Shown here in pieces: positions 25,748 to 33,925 of a DNA stretch of 64,000 nt. Source of the DNA: Candidatus Aenigmatarchaeota archaeon (GTDB taxonomy: Archaea; Aenigmatarchaeota; Aenigmatarchaeia; QMZP01; QMZT01). Every line of letters starts with the position of its first letter. Positions within the stretch are counted from its first letter, which is position 1. Both the position numbers and the translations under genes were made by a program. Under the pieces are notes generated by a model that was given only the letters and a program-made list of their open reading frames with translations, did not search any database and was not told where the DNA came from. The stretch lies in contig JAFGCI010000002.1 of NCBI GenBank assembly GCA_016932735.1, positions 173,383 through 237,382 on the forward strand, read 5' to 3'.

Positions 25748-25818
25748 ATCAATCAACATGAGATTATTTGATAAAAGACTTAAAAATTGGTATTATGCCA
25801 AGGGTGAAAATAAAAAAG

Positions 25819-26071
25819 CGCCTCGGCCGGGATTTCCAATTGGAACAGTTTGCTCAAGGGCAAACAGGAACACAAATCATCTGATCTTGACAAGCTGTTT
25901 ACTCGCGTTGTCAAGACATTGCACTTTAGTGCACATGATTTCTTGTTTCCCACATTTTATGCGTGGGTTTCCAATATTTGAACCCGGGTCCAGAGAGTGA
26001 CAGTCTCTGATGACTAGTCCTCAAGACGCACAAAATGTGCGTCAAGTGTTAGACCACTACACTACCGAAGC
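25819..26071 (-). tRNA. tRNA-Asp (GUC) with two non-canonical introns
   Basis: On the minus strand the acceptor arms GCTTCGG and CCGAGGC pair, with discriminator G73 as in tRNA-Asp. D arm GTGT-AGTGGTCTA-ACAC, anticodon arm AGAGA-CTGTCAC-TCTCT (anticodon GTC), T stem CCGGG/CCCGG. About 36 nt, including a 7-bp hairpin (GACGCAC/GTGCGTC), lie between the D and anticodon arms, and 144 nt interrupt the T loop. For the T-loop intron a classic bulge-helix-bulge is visible: TTCA pairs with TGGA, flanked by AAT bulges on opposite strands, giving the mature loop TTCAAAT. CCA is not encoded; a T-tract follows. Located 50 nt downstream of 5S rRNA. Confidence 0.9.
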
Positions 26072-26121
26072 ATTAATAGCTAATATATTAATGGCATATA
26101 AATAAAAACGTATAGAAATAT

Positions 26122-26230
26122 ATGGCGGCGTTCTACCCTTCCCCTGGAAAGAGTACAAAGTAGACCGCGGGAAAGCTTAACTTCTGTGTTCGAAATGGGA
26201 ACAGGTGTTCCTTTCCGCTTTGGCCGCCTA
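26122..26230 (-). rRNA. 5S ribosomal RNA
   Basis: On the minus strand the ends GGCGGC and GCCGCC form helix I, and the interior has the archaeal 5S core GTTCCCATTTCGAACACAGA and AAGTTAAGC. About 109 nt as delimited here, so a little short, and the ends may be off by several nt. A TATA-like GTTTATAAAATAA lies 25-30 nt upstream. No 16S or 23S gene is adjacent. tRNA-Asp follows on the same strand. Confidence 0.93.
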
Positions 26231-26401
26231 GATTGTATATATGGAGCGTTTATTTTATAAACTTATGCTTCATTTTCATATCGTCAAAAGTCGAATTATA
26301 AATCGTTTTTTTGATTTAAAGGAAATTAAAAATCCAAAAAAACGTCAGATGACAAAAAAATGAAGAAAAATATTTATATGCATTGTTTCTTAATTTATAA
26401 T

Positions 26402-26699
26402 TGATAGTATGACATCCGGGCCCATCGGCTGGAATATGAAGCATGATATGACGCTCAGATGCATCTATTCGGTATTCTCTGTATGTTGCATCCTTGCATA
26501 ATCGGGGATGATTCTTTTTTCGTTCTTTTTTCCGCGGATGACCCGAATACCGACGCGCTAGAAGGGTCAAAAGGTAGAGGATTGCGGGGACATCAAGGAC
26601 TAAGTTCCGGGAATGTGCTCCTTAGAAGATTTTTGCGTCCCTCTGATGTTTCCCCCGCGATCCAGCTTATAGAAGTATTCCAATTATTAGCTATTTTTT
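26402..26699 (+). ncRNA. Structured ncRNA of unassigned family, copy 1
   Basis: No plausible ORF. A TATA box ATTTATATG (26372-26380) and a T-rich end (TTTTTT at 26694) delimit about 300 nt. The region shares with copy 2 (26798..27100) the same start (TTGATrG..TATGA), an outer pair GGAATA/TATTCC, a 32-nt identical block (26573-26604) and an 18-20-nt 3' block (26643-26662). The two blocks pair: GGATTGCGGGG with CCCCGCGATCC, then ACATCA with TGATGT. A separate 9-bp stem TCGGTATTC/GAATACCGA lies in the 5' half. It does not match the 7S RNA found at 45 kb or the RNase P conserved boxes I know. Confidence 0.7.
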
Positions 26700-26797
26700 C
26701 ATAATATTCTTAATAATATAAATAAATTTAATTTTTTTGTATAATAAAATTAGCGTAATATAGTAATGTTTATAAATATTGGCTGCAATAAATTAAT

Positions 26798-27100
26798 TGA
26801 TGGGTATGAAAATTCTTGGAATACCACTAATGGAAGTGTGGAGTGGCTCTGAGTCGGTTTATTCCCATCAGAAAAAGGAGTTCACCTGTATACATGCATC
26901 TTAGGAGGTGAATAACCCATAGTTCGAGAAAAGGAGGTAGAGGATTGCGGGGACATCAAGGACTAAGCCTAAATCTCTGCTACTTCGGGCAGAACCCGAA
27001 GAGAGAGGGTAAAGAGCGTAATCTTTGAAAATTTTGAGTCCCGCTGATGTTTCCCCGCGATCATCATAAAGCCGATAAGAAGCTATTTATTCCCTTACAT
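26798..27100 (+). ncRNA. Structured ncRNA of unassigned family, copy 2
   Basis: Paralogue of copy 1 with its own TATA box TTTATAAATA (26769-26778). It keeps the GATTGCGGGG/CCCCGCGATC stem plus ACATCA/TGATGT, and the outer GGAATA/TATTCC pair. The apical part differs: a hairpin CTTCGGG-CAGAA-CCCGAAG sits inside TCTCT/AGAGA here and is absent in copy 1, and a 5' stem TTCACC/GGTGAA replaces copy 1's. Conserved core with variable arms is typical of a functional RNA family. It ends about 70 nt before glyS, which has its own promoter, so it is not obviously a riboswitch. Confidence 0.7.
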
Positions 27101-27171
27101 TTATAAATATTTGCATAATTTCTGGTATCTTTATATCAATTAATATAAAAACAATCTCACATTAGTTGTTT

Positions 27172-28653
27172 ATGGCTGAAGATTACGACAGAATACAGAA
27201 TCTGGCAGATCAGAGAGGAATATTCTTCCCCGCGGCAGAAATTCACGGCTCGCTTGCCGGTTTCTGGGATTTCGGGCACACCGGCTCTAACATAAGGAGA
27301 AAGATAGTGGAGCTCTGGAGGCGTGATATAGTAAGAGGTCTTGGTTCCATCGAGATGGACGGATGCATCATACTTCCAAAGCAGGTTTTTCAGGCTTCAG
27401 GCCATTTGAAATCATTTGCGGATCCAGTTGTCCTCTGCACTAAATGCAAGAAGAGCTACAGGGCGGACAAGGTAGTAGAGGACGTCCTTAAAACGGAAAT
27501 CCCTGAAGCTATGCCTTCCGAGAAGTTTGACGAGATGATAAAGGATAACAATATAAAATGCCCATCATGCAAAGGTTCTCTGGGCAAAACAGACAAATTC
27601 AATATGATGATAGGCGTCACAGCCGGCGTCGTTGCCGAAGGCTATAATGCTTATTTAAGACCTGAGACATGCCAGTCGATCTTTGCGAGTTTTATGAAGC
27701 TTGTGAAAACGTCAAGGGTCTCATTGCCACTTCCTATTTCCCAGGTGGGAAAATCCTTCAGGAATGAGATTTCACCGAGGCAATCCCTTCTAAGGAGCAG
27801 GGAATTCACGCAGATGGAAACCGAAATCTTTTTCAACCCTAAAAAAATTGATGAATGCCCTGATTTCGATTCTGTCAAAGACTACAAGCTTAAGATGAAA
27901 CTCCTTAGCGAAAAGGACGTTAAAGACATGACAGTTGAAGAGGTCTATACAAAAAAGATAGTTTCGGGTAAATCTATTGCATATTATCTTGCAGTCTGCC
28001 AGAAGTTCTTTGAGCATTGTGGAATTCCTGTTGAGAAAATGCGATTCAGGGAGCTTGAAGATGATGCACGTGCTTTCTATTCTAAAGAGACATGGGATTT
28101 TGAGGTCCTGACATCGACAGGATGGCTCGAGCTCGTTGCAAACAACTACAGAACTGATTATGATTTGAAATCACACTCTGATGTCTCAGGAACTGACTTA
28201 TCTATTACAGAAGATGAAGAGAAGTTCGTCCCCCATGTCTGGGAAATATCAATGGGTCTTGACAGGACGTTCTATGCGGTCTTTGAATCTGCTCTCGGAG
28301 AGCGCGACGGCAAACCGCTTCTTTCGCTTCCAAGATATCTTGCACCATATGATGCAGTGGTCCTCCCGCTTGTAAGAAAAGACGGAGTCGATGACAAAGC
28401 GAGAGGGGCGTTCAATTTGATAAAGCTGGACTTTGATGTCAAATATGACGAGAAGCAATCCATCGGAAAAAGGTATCTTATCTATGATGAACTCGGCGTT
28501 CCTCTCGCAGTAACGATAGATTATGATTCTCTTGAAAAGAACGACTGCACTATCCGCGACAGGGATACGGCAAAACAGAAAAGAGTCCAAATAAGCGAAC
28601 TGCCTGAAATCCTTGCAAGAATGAAAAAAGGGGAAGATATATTCAATGATTAA
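27172..28653 (+). CDS. glyS: Glycyl-tRNA synthetase, archaeal/eukaryotic alpha2 type
   Basis: 493 aa from ATG 27172 (MAEDYDRIQNLADQRGIFFP); the TTG start in the track is two codons earlier. Class II motifs: the GFWDFGHTG region near residue 30, FRNEISPRQSLLRSREFTQME (motif 2) and the late MGLDRTFYAV (motif 3). A CTKCKKSY/CPSCKGSLG pair suggests a zinc-binding insertion. The C-terminal anticodon domain starts near LAPYDAVVLPLV. AATATAAAA about 27 nt upstream of the ATG predicts a leaderless mRNA. Its stop overlaps the convergent CBS gene by 4 nt. Confidence 0.96.
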   Translation: MAEDYDRIQNLADQRGIFFPAAEIHGSLAGFWDFGHTGSNIRRKIVELWRRDIVRGLGSIEMDGCIILPKQVFQASGHLKSFADPVVLCTKCKKSYRADKVVEDVLKTEIPEAMPSEKFDEMIKDNNIKCPSCKGSLGKTDKFNMMIGVTAGVVAEGYNAYLRPETCQSIFASFMKLVKTSRVSLPLPISQVGKSFRNEISPRQSLLRSREFTQMETEIFFNPKKIDECPDFDSVKDYKLKMKLLSEKDVKDMTVEEVYTKKIVSGKSIAYYLAVCQKFFEHCGIPVEKMRFRELEDDARAFYSKETWDFEVLTSTGWLELVANNYRTDYDLKSHSDVSGTDLSITEDEEKFVPHVWEISMGLDRTFYAVFESALGERDGKPLLSLPRYLAPYDAVVLPLVRKDGVDDKARGAFNLIKLDFDVKYDEKQSIGKRYLIYDELGVPLAVTIDYDSLEKNDCTIRDRDTAKQKRVQISELPEILARMKKGEDIFND

Positions 28654-29747
28654 TGCCTGGTCTTTCTGATGCTTCTTCTCTTTTCCTTGTCCTTTTCGAC
28701 CGCAGTAAGTATCTTGTCCATTGCTTTCTTTACACACAGAGAAACGTCCCAGTCGGTTTCATCTGCAATGAAGAGTCCTAGGTTCGTTCCGAGGCGGGCG
28801 CTCACCGTGTAGAGGGACTTTACCGAACCCTTGCTATGCTGTTCAATATGCATTACTGCGTATGTTACGTTGACCATCTTTTCCAGTTTCTCAAGGGTCT
28901 TTTTTGCAGTTTCTTTTATGTGCTCATATTCCATCGAATCTTCCGGTCTGTAGCCGCTCAGATTTATGAAACCTCCCTTCTCCGGTTTTCCGACCAGCTT
29001 CAGAATGTCCTTTGGTGTTATGATTCCCGTAAGCATTGAATTTCTTTCGACAAGAATACATGTCATCCCGCTATTAGAAAACTTTTTTATTATTTCTGAA
29101 AGGTCAGTGTCTTCACCGACAATCGTGATTTCCCTGTCCATGAAAGACTCGACTTTGATGCCTTCAAGACCTATCTTCTCGCCCATAATCTCGCCGGGCT
29201 TTTTCTTGCTTATTATCGTATTGAGCAGGTTCAGAGCATCAACAGTTCCGATAACCCTATTTTCCTCGTCCACAACAGGCGTCTTCGAGACATTAAGGTC
29301 CAGAAGAAGCTTCTTTACGCTTGTCAGATTGTCATCATTAGAGACAAAATATGGATTGCTCATAATGTCCCTTGCTGTTTTTCCCGAAAAGATATTCTTG
29401 TCAAGCAGGCGGAACATGCTCGCTTTGGACAGGGTTTTTATATCACCGTCCACCAAAAAAGGCATTTCTGAAAAATCCCCGGCAAGCATCATGCCCGCAA
29501 GTTCTTCATATGACCTTTCTACATCGGCCAGGTTGACCTTCCTTGACAGTGTATCTATCTTTACCTTGTCGGGGCTTGCAACGTCCTTTCTGAGAATATC
29601 TTTTGCATCAACGATTCCTGTGAATTCGCCGTTCTTTGTGACAATAATTTCCCTTTTACCGGAACTTTCCATTGCTGATATCGCCTTCGATAACGGGGTT
29701 TCAGAATCAATCAAAACAGCATCACTAAGCATTTTTTTAATGTCCAT
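28650..29747 (-). CDS. Four-CBS-domain protein with C-terminal HPF/RaiA-like domain
   Basis: 365 aa. Two CBS pairs cover about residues 1-260, with typical segments such as FTGIVDAKDILRK and RVIGTVDALNLLN. The last ~95 residues (KMVNVTYAVMHIEQHSKGSV, then YTVSARLGTN and a basic tail RRSIRKTRH) resemble the ribosome hibernation-promoting factor fold. CBS pairs usually bind adenine nucleotides, so the protein could link energy state to ribosome dormancy. The HPF-like assignment is from pattern and predicted beta-alpha order, not a search. Confidence 0.75.
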   Translation of the reverse strand: MDIKKMLSDAVLIDSETPLSKAISAMESSGKREIIVTKNGEFTGIVDAKDILRKDVASPDKVKIDTLSRKVNLADVERSYEELAGMMLAGDFSEMPFLVDGDIKTLSKASMFRLLDKNIFSGKTARDIMSNPYFVSNDDNLTSVKKLLLDLNVSKTPVVDEENRVIGTVDALNLLNTIISKKKPGEIMGEKIGLEGIKVESFMDREITIVGEDTDLSEIIKKFSNSGMTCILVERNSMLTGIITPKDILKLVGKPEKGGFINLSGYRPEDSMEYEHIKETAKKTLEKLEKMVNVTYAVMHIEQHSKGSVKSLYTVSARLGTNLGLFIADETDWDVSLCVKKAMDKILTAVEKDKEKRRSIRKTRH

Positions 29748-29849
29748 ACAATAACACCTCTAAAGAAGATTTAGCGTTTCCATTATATTATCTATTCTAT
29801 CCTTTTAATTCATATAACCTATATATTTGGCCTTTTGGAATAACTATAT

Positions 29850-31886
29850 ATGAAAGGAAAAGTCTGTCTCTTCTGTGTTTTGATGGTTTTGTTCACTTTC
29901 GGTTCTTTTGCGGTCGCTGGTGCCCTGCCAGAGCCCAGCATTACCATCTTTCCTAATGCATTATCGCCTAACTCTTCGTTCGTGATGATAGTCGACCCTA
30001 TGACAACACTGGCACCGATAAGAATGGGCTGGGCCGTCTATAATCCGAATATGGATGGTAATTACATAATGGGACAGCTTCCGAAAGACAACGGCAAAGG
30101 CGTATGTTATTTTTCAAACACTGATGGGAATGCAACTTGCGGACCAACGCCTTTTATGGGAACGGGAAAGATGGAAATAGATATATTTGTAACAGCTACA
30201 AATTCACAAGGATTTCAGGAATATATCAACGGTTCAAGAATTGTGGAACTTGGTGACATAATAATCAATGGAGGTCCATATCTTGATGAAAATGTCAAGA
30301 ACAAGGTGTTGCTCACTTATTATATGACACAGAGCCAGGCAGATGTCATTACATATTCTGTTTATGATAAAGATATGAAGACTGTAAGCGGACTTGATAA
30401 CAGGGCTGCTATCTTCAATACGACCCCGACCCCCGGATTCTATGCAGGGCTCAGCCTGCCTCCCGGAATATATTTCATTTCATCAGTTGCCCAAAAAGGG
30501 CAGGACTATGGCGGCAAGATGGACAGAATAGTAGTTCCTGCAATAGATTTGCTGACATTGAGTTGCTGTGCGAACTCCTTCTATTTTGGCGAGATGGTCA
30601 ATTTCACCGGATTTACGGCAGATGATAGTGTTGAGATAAAGGTCTACTATCCCAACGGAACCCTCCTCAAAGCGAGGACGGTAAATATATTTGGTGAGGA
30701 GTTTGAATATTCATTCCTTGCAGACCCTTCATGGCCTGAAGGAGACTACAATATAACGGCCGAAACAGATAATCTTCTAAGGTACAAGACTATATCTATG
30801 TCCCAGCTCGTTAAGGCAACGCCGTCCAAAATAGCAAAAATAATTTCATCCGGTTCGGACGTTTCGGAAGCAATCTCGCTTAAGAATAAAGGAAATAACG
30901 TGGCAATTGTAGAATATTCAGCATATGGCGGCGTTGATGAAACTGACGTTGCGCTGGACAAAACAGAAATAGACCCCGATGATACGGCTACTCTCAGCTT
31001 CAATATGAAAAGCGTCTCTTCCGACGTGACAGGATATATACTCGTTAAAAGCGGTGATAAGGAAACGAAGATACCTGTTGAAATAAAGATATCCGGTTCA
31101 CAGACAGGCTGTCCGCCTTGCCCCCCCGCGCAAATTGAAGGATGCGGTAAATTCTCTTTATCGCCTGTTTCATGGTCATCAAACTATATTGTGGATGAAG
31201 AGGCAGCAGTGTCTTTAGCTATCAGTAATGATGACAATAAAACTATAAACGGCTTCTCATATGAATTTATTCCTGACTATTCCAGTGAGAATGAAGATAT
31301 GAGTTATTCAAGCACGAGTCCTTCTTTTAATAGCCTAAGCATAGATTCCGGTGATTCTGAAACTGTCGTATTCAGTTTCACTCCGGACTATACCGGCACT
31401 TACACAGGAAAGCTGAAGATTTCCTCTTCTGCGGGAAGCGCCTATATCATTGTGAATCTTGAAGTTTTCAACGATGTAACAGAAGAAATTGAAACTGAGA
31501 AAGAGAATATCAAGCTATACGAAGATGAGCTTGCTTATGAAGTTTACAACGAACTCGAAAAATATGTCAGCAATGCTGAAAGCAAGGTCTCGTTAGGCGA
31601 TATGGAAGGAGCCCGCACCGAACTTGAAAAGGCTAAGGCCGTGAGAAGCTTATTATCCAATTACGGAAGTTCGCTGGGAGGCTCCGGAAGCGACTGTCCG
31701 CCATGCAACTGTGCGTCCGGCGGAGGGGATATGACGATGATAATAGTCATAGTTGTAATAGTCATTGTCGTTCTCGGAGGCGTCGGCGCTGTCCTTTATC
31801 TCAGAGGAAAATCAGGCGGCGGGAATCCTCCGGAAGAAGCTTCCGAAGAGGGGTACACAGACGAGGGCTTCGACGAATATGAATAA
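29850..31886 (+). CDS. Exported, C-terminally TM-anchored beta-domain protein
   Basis: 678 aa. Signal peptide MKGKVCLFCVLMVLFTFGSFAVAGA. The long extracytoplasmic part is beta-rich with NEW3/Ig-like segments, for example around residues 320-410 and 430-540, then a helical stalk of about 60 residues, a Cys-rich CPPCNCASGGGD stretch, one TM helix (MTMIIVIVVIVIVVLGGVGAVLYL) and an acidic cytoplasmic tail ending GFDEYE. CTATATATT about 26 nt upstream predicts a leaderless start. Probably a surface protein; same architecture as the next gene, so likely partners. Confidence 0.75.
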   Translation: MKGKVCLFCVLMVLFTFGSFAVAGALPEPSITIFPNALSPNSSFVMIVDPMTTLAPIRMGWAVYNPNMDGNYIMGQLPKDNGKGVCYFSNTDGNATCGPTPFMGTGKMEIDIFVTATNSQGFQEYINGSRIVELGDIIINGGPYLDENVKNKVLLTYYMTQSQADVITYSVYDKDMKTVSGLDNRAAIFNTTPTPGFYAGLSLPPGIYFISSVAQKGQDYGGKMDRIVVPAIDLLTLSCCANSFYFGEMVNFTGFTADDSVEIKVYYPNGTLLKARTVNIFGEEFEYSFLADPSWPEGDYNITAETDNLLRYKTISMSQLVKATPSKIAKIISSGSDVSEAISLKNKGNNVAIVEYSAYGGVDETDVALDKTEIDPDDTATLSFNMKSVSSDVTGYILVKSGDKETKIPVEIKISGSQTGCPPCPPAQIEGCGKFSLSPVSWSSNYIVDEEAAVSLAISNDDNKTINGFSYEFIPDYSSENEDMSYSSTSPSFNSLSIDSGDSETVVFSFTPDYTGTYTGKLKISSSAGSAYIIVNLEVFNDVTEEIETEKENIKLYEDELAYEVYNELEKYVSNAESKVSLGDMEGARTELEKAKAVRSLLSNYGSSLGGSGSDCPPCNCASGGGDMTMIIVIVVIVIVVLGGVGAVLYLRGKSGGGNPPEEASEEGYTDEGFDEYE

Positions 31887-31914
31887 TATATTAAAGGGAC
31901 AATAATTATTACAT

Positions 31915-33417
31915 ATGAAACTTTTTGCTTTTGTTACGGTATTTTTTATTTTGATTTCTATAGTATCGGTTTCGGCTATTGAGGACAACAATTACTTTTC
32001 AGTCAGCGAGAACGGCACATATTCCTGCATCTTCCTTAACCTTCCGCAGGATCTCGATATTAACAGGGTCGATGAGCCCCTTGTCTCAAAGATATTATCA
32101 GACAGGGAGAAAAGCCCATGGATAGACATAACCGATAATGAGGTTCTGATAAACCCAGGAATGCTAACAAGGACCCCTGTATGCTTTTATCATGAGGGTC
32201 AGAGAGAGGGCTCGTATTCTTTTTATGAGCTCAACGTCTCCTCAGATTATCTGGGCGTCAACAAGGGCGTAAAGGGAGGAATATGCATTACCAAGTATGA
32301 GGACATGGACGAATCAGATAATGCCAGTGCGACAACTAACATATGCGACCTTCTCAACAGCCAGGCTGATATATTCGATGCACAATTCCGGTACCCTTTC
32401 ATTGAAGCAAGGCCGGGTGAAGTCATAAAGAATTCTGTATACGTAACTTCCTATGCTAAAATCAGGATAAGCTTCTCTATGGAAACGGACATGGACAACG
32501 ACCTCAGCCAGTGGACTGAAACAGCGGACCCGAGAAGTCCTATGAACTCTAAAAGTTTCAGTATAAAGGCCCCTGATTATGAGGGCACTTATAACATGAT
32601 ACTTAGAGCTGAAATTGTCGGCTGCGGTCTGGATTTATGCAGGAGCACGACCATAGGAAGGGTCAAGGTCTCTGAAAATGCCACAAGAACCGGATTTGTG
32701 GCAAATGTCGTCCCGAAAAACCTTAATATAAAAGACGCATCAAACGTCTCCCTGAAGCTGCTTATAACCAACTATGAAGAGGAAATGGACTTTTCAATAA
32801 GCGTTTCATCGGAGCCGGGCATGAAGATGACTCCCGAGACTAAGAGTATCATAATTAAACAGAACAGCTTTGCATCAGTGGATTTTGTAGCTGAGCCTAC
32901 TGCAGGCAGCGACACTCTTTATGAAATATCGTTCAATGTTCTTTCCGAGAACAATGAGGAACACGCTGCCACCGCCTACATATCCTTCGGGGAGCTTTTA
33001 ACGGACGCGAAGAGGGAAGCTGAGCAGATAATAAACGATGCCCGTGAAAACGGCGACAAGGAAACCGAAACATTTGTCCTCGAAAGACTGAATGAATGGG
33101 AAGAGGAGAGGGAGAACTACGACTATGGCGAGGAACTTGGAAGTTATGAGGACTTCAAAAAGTCTCTGGACGAGGCCAAGAAAGGCAATATACCGGATAA
33201 AAACACAGGCGTAGACAAACCACTTAACAAAACAACAAAGGGTAATGATTCACCTCCGCCGGAGCCGGCAGAGTTCAACTGGCTTATAGTGATAATCCCC
33301 TTAATTATAATTATAGCAATTGTGGCATTTTTTATATACAAAAGAACACAAAATATCTCCGAAAAATATGAATATCCGGGCTTTGACGAGAAGGGGTTTG
33401 ATGACGGGGATGTTTAA
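31915..33417 (+). CDS. Exported, C-terminally TM-anchored protein, partner of the preceding gene
   Basis: 500 aa. Signal peptide MKLFAFVTVFFILISIVSVSAIED, a beta-rich ectodomain with paired cysteines, a charged helical region (about residues 360-430), a Pro-rich hinge (PPPEPAEFN), one TM helix (WLIVIIPLIIIIAIVAFFIY) and a short acidic tail with GFDEKGFDD. The order of parts and the acidic GFDE tail match the upstream gene, which ends 28 nt before. I recognise no named family. The pair probably forms a surface complex with cytoplasmic contacts through the tails. Confidence 0.72.
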   Translation: MKLFAFVTVFFILISIVSVSAIEDNNYFSVSENGTYSCIFLNLPQDLDINRVDEPLVSKILSDREKSPWIDITDNEVLINPGMLTRTPVCFYHEGQREGSYSFYELNVSSDYLGVNKGVKGGICITKYEDMDESDNASATTNICDLLNSQADIFDAQFRYPFIEARPGEVIKNSVYVTSYAKIRISFSMETDMDNDLSQWTETADPRSPMNSKSFSIKAPDYEGTYNMILRAEIVGCGLDLCRSTTIGRVKVSENATRTGFVANVVPKNLNIKDASNVSLKLLITNYEEEMDFSISVSSEPGMKMTPETKSIIIKQNSFASVDFVAEPTAGSDTLYEISFNVLSENNEEHAATAYISFGELLTDAKREAEQIINDARENGDKETETFVLERLNEWEEERENYDYGEELGSYEDFKKSLDEAKKGNIPDKNTGVDKPLNKTTKGNDSPPPEPAEFNWLIVIIPLIIIIAIVAFFIYKRTQNISEKYEYPGFDEKGFDDGDV

Positions 33418-33419
33418 TC

Positions 33420-33914
33420 TTATTCATCTTTTGTTGATTTCATTTCATACATCTCTTTTATCTTTGCGATAAACCTGTCTGCATAATCCTGACATAATGC
33501 AAGATGCATCTGCCTTGACTTCTGATAAAAAGAGTACCAGTAAATCCAGAAAAGAGCCTTTACGAGCCAGTTCGTCTTGTCGAATTTATGTTCAAGCATG
33601 GCCTCTACTTCCATCTTGAAATTGCCTTCATTTTTTGTCTTGTATTTGAATGCTACGACTCTTATAGCAAACCACATGTTTGTAAACCTGCTGAAGTCCT
33701 TCCTTGCAACTCTATGGGAAAAAAGCTGTATAGGGTCTCCTGTCCAGTCCCACATGAATCTCGGCTCTCCTGTCTTGGAAGTGCTTATCTCGAATATTTT
33801 CTTCAGAAGTGTGCCGGTCTTATTATAGAATTTTAATGGGTCAGGACCCTCATAATTTACTATCTTGAACTTCCTCGGTGCAAAGCAGTCGTCAACTATA
33901 GTCACTGATGCCAT
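33420..33914 (-). CDS. Unrecognised protein, paralogue of the next upstream gene
   Basis: 164 aa, no family recognised, no signal peptide. Starts MASVTIVDDCFAPRKFKIV and has a beta-rich first half with Trp/Phe-rich strands, then an amphipathic aromatic helix (WLVKALFWIYWYSFYQKSRQ) and a helical end. The same layout is seen in 33926..34504 (DDCY near the start, LFYEMIRTFWHRTFYHKKRVQ). It follows that gene by 12 nt, so the two are a tandem pair in one transcript. The aromatic helix could lie on the membrane surface. Confidence 0.6.
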   Translation of the reverse strand: MASVTIVDDCFAPRKFKIVNYEGPDPLKFYNKTGTLLKKIFEISTSKTGEPRFMWDWTGDPIQLFSHRVARKDFSRFTNMWFAIRVVAFKYKTKNEGNFKMEVEAMLEHKFDKTNWLVKALFWIYWYSFYQKSRQMHLALCQDYADRFIAKIKEMYEMKSTKDE

Positions 33915-33925
33915 TTAATCAGCCG

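Noticed and set aside
25728-26000. 90-aa plus-strand ORF ending near 26000
   Set aside because: It lies antisense across the tRNA-Asp gene and its T-loop intron; the tRNA explains the sequence better.
26459-26704. 81-aa plus-strand ORF in the ncRNA copy 1 region
   Set aside because: It runs through the paired conserved blocks, has no sensible domain pattern or RBS, and the equivalent frame is not open in copy 2.
26402-27100. Assignment of the paired ncRNAs to RNase P RNA or SRP RNA
   Set aside because: The RNase P boxes (GGAAAGTCC-like and ACAGAA...GGCTTA-like) and the SRP AGCAGC loop are absent; the SRP RNA is at 45.1 kb. A covariance search could still overturn this.
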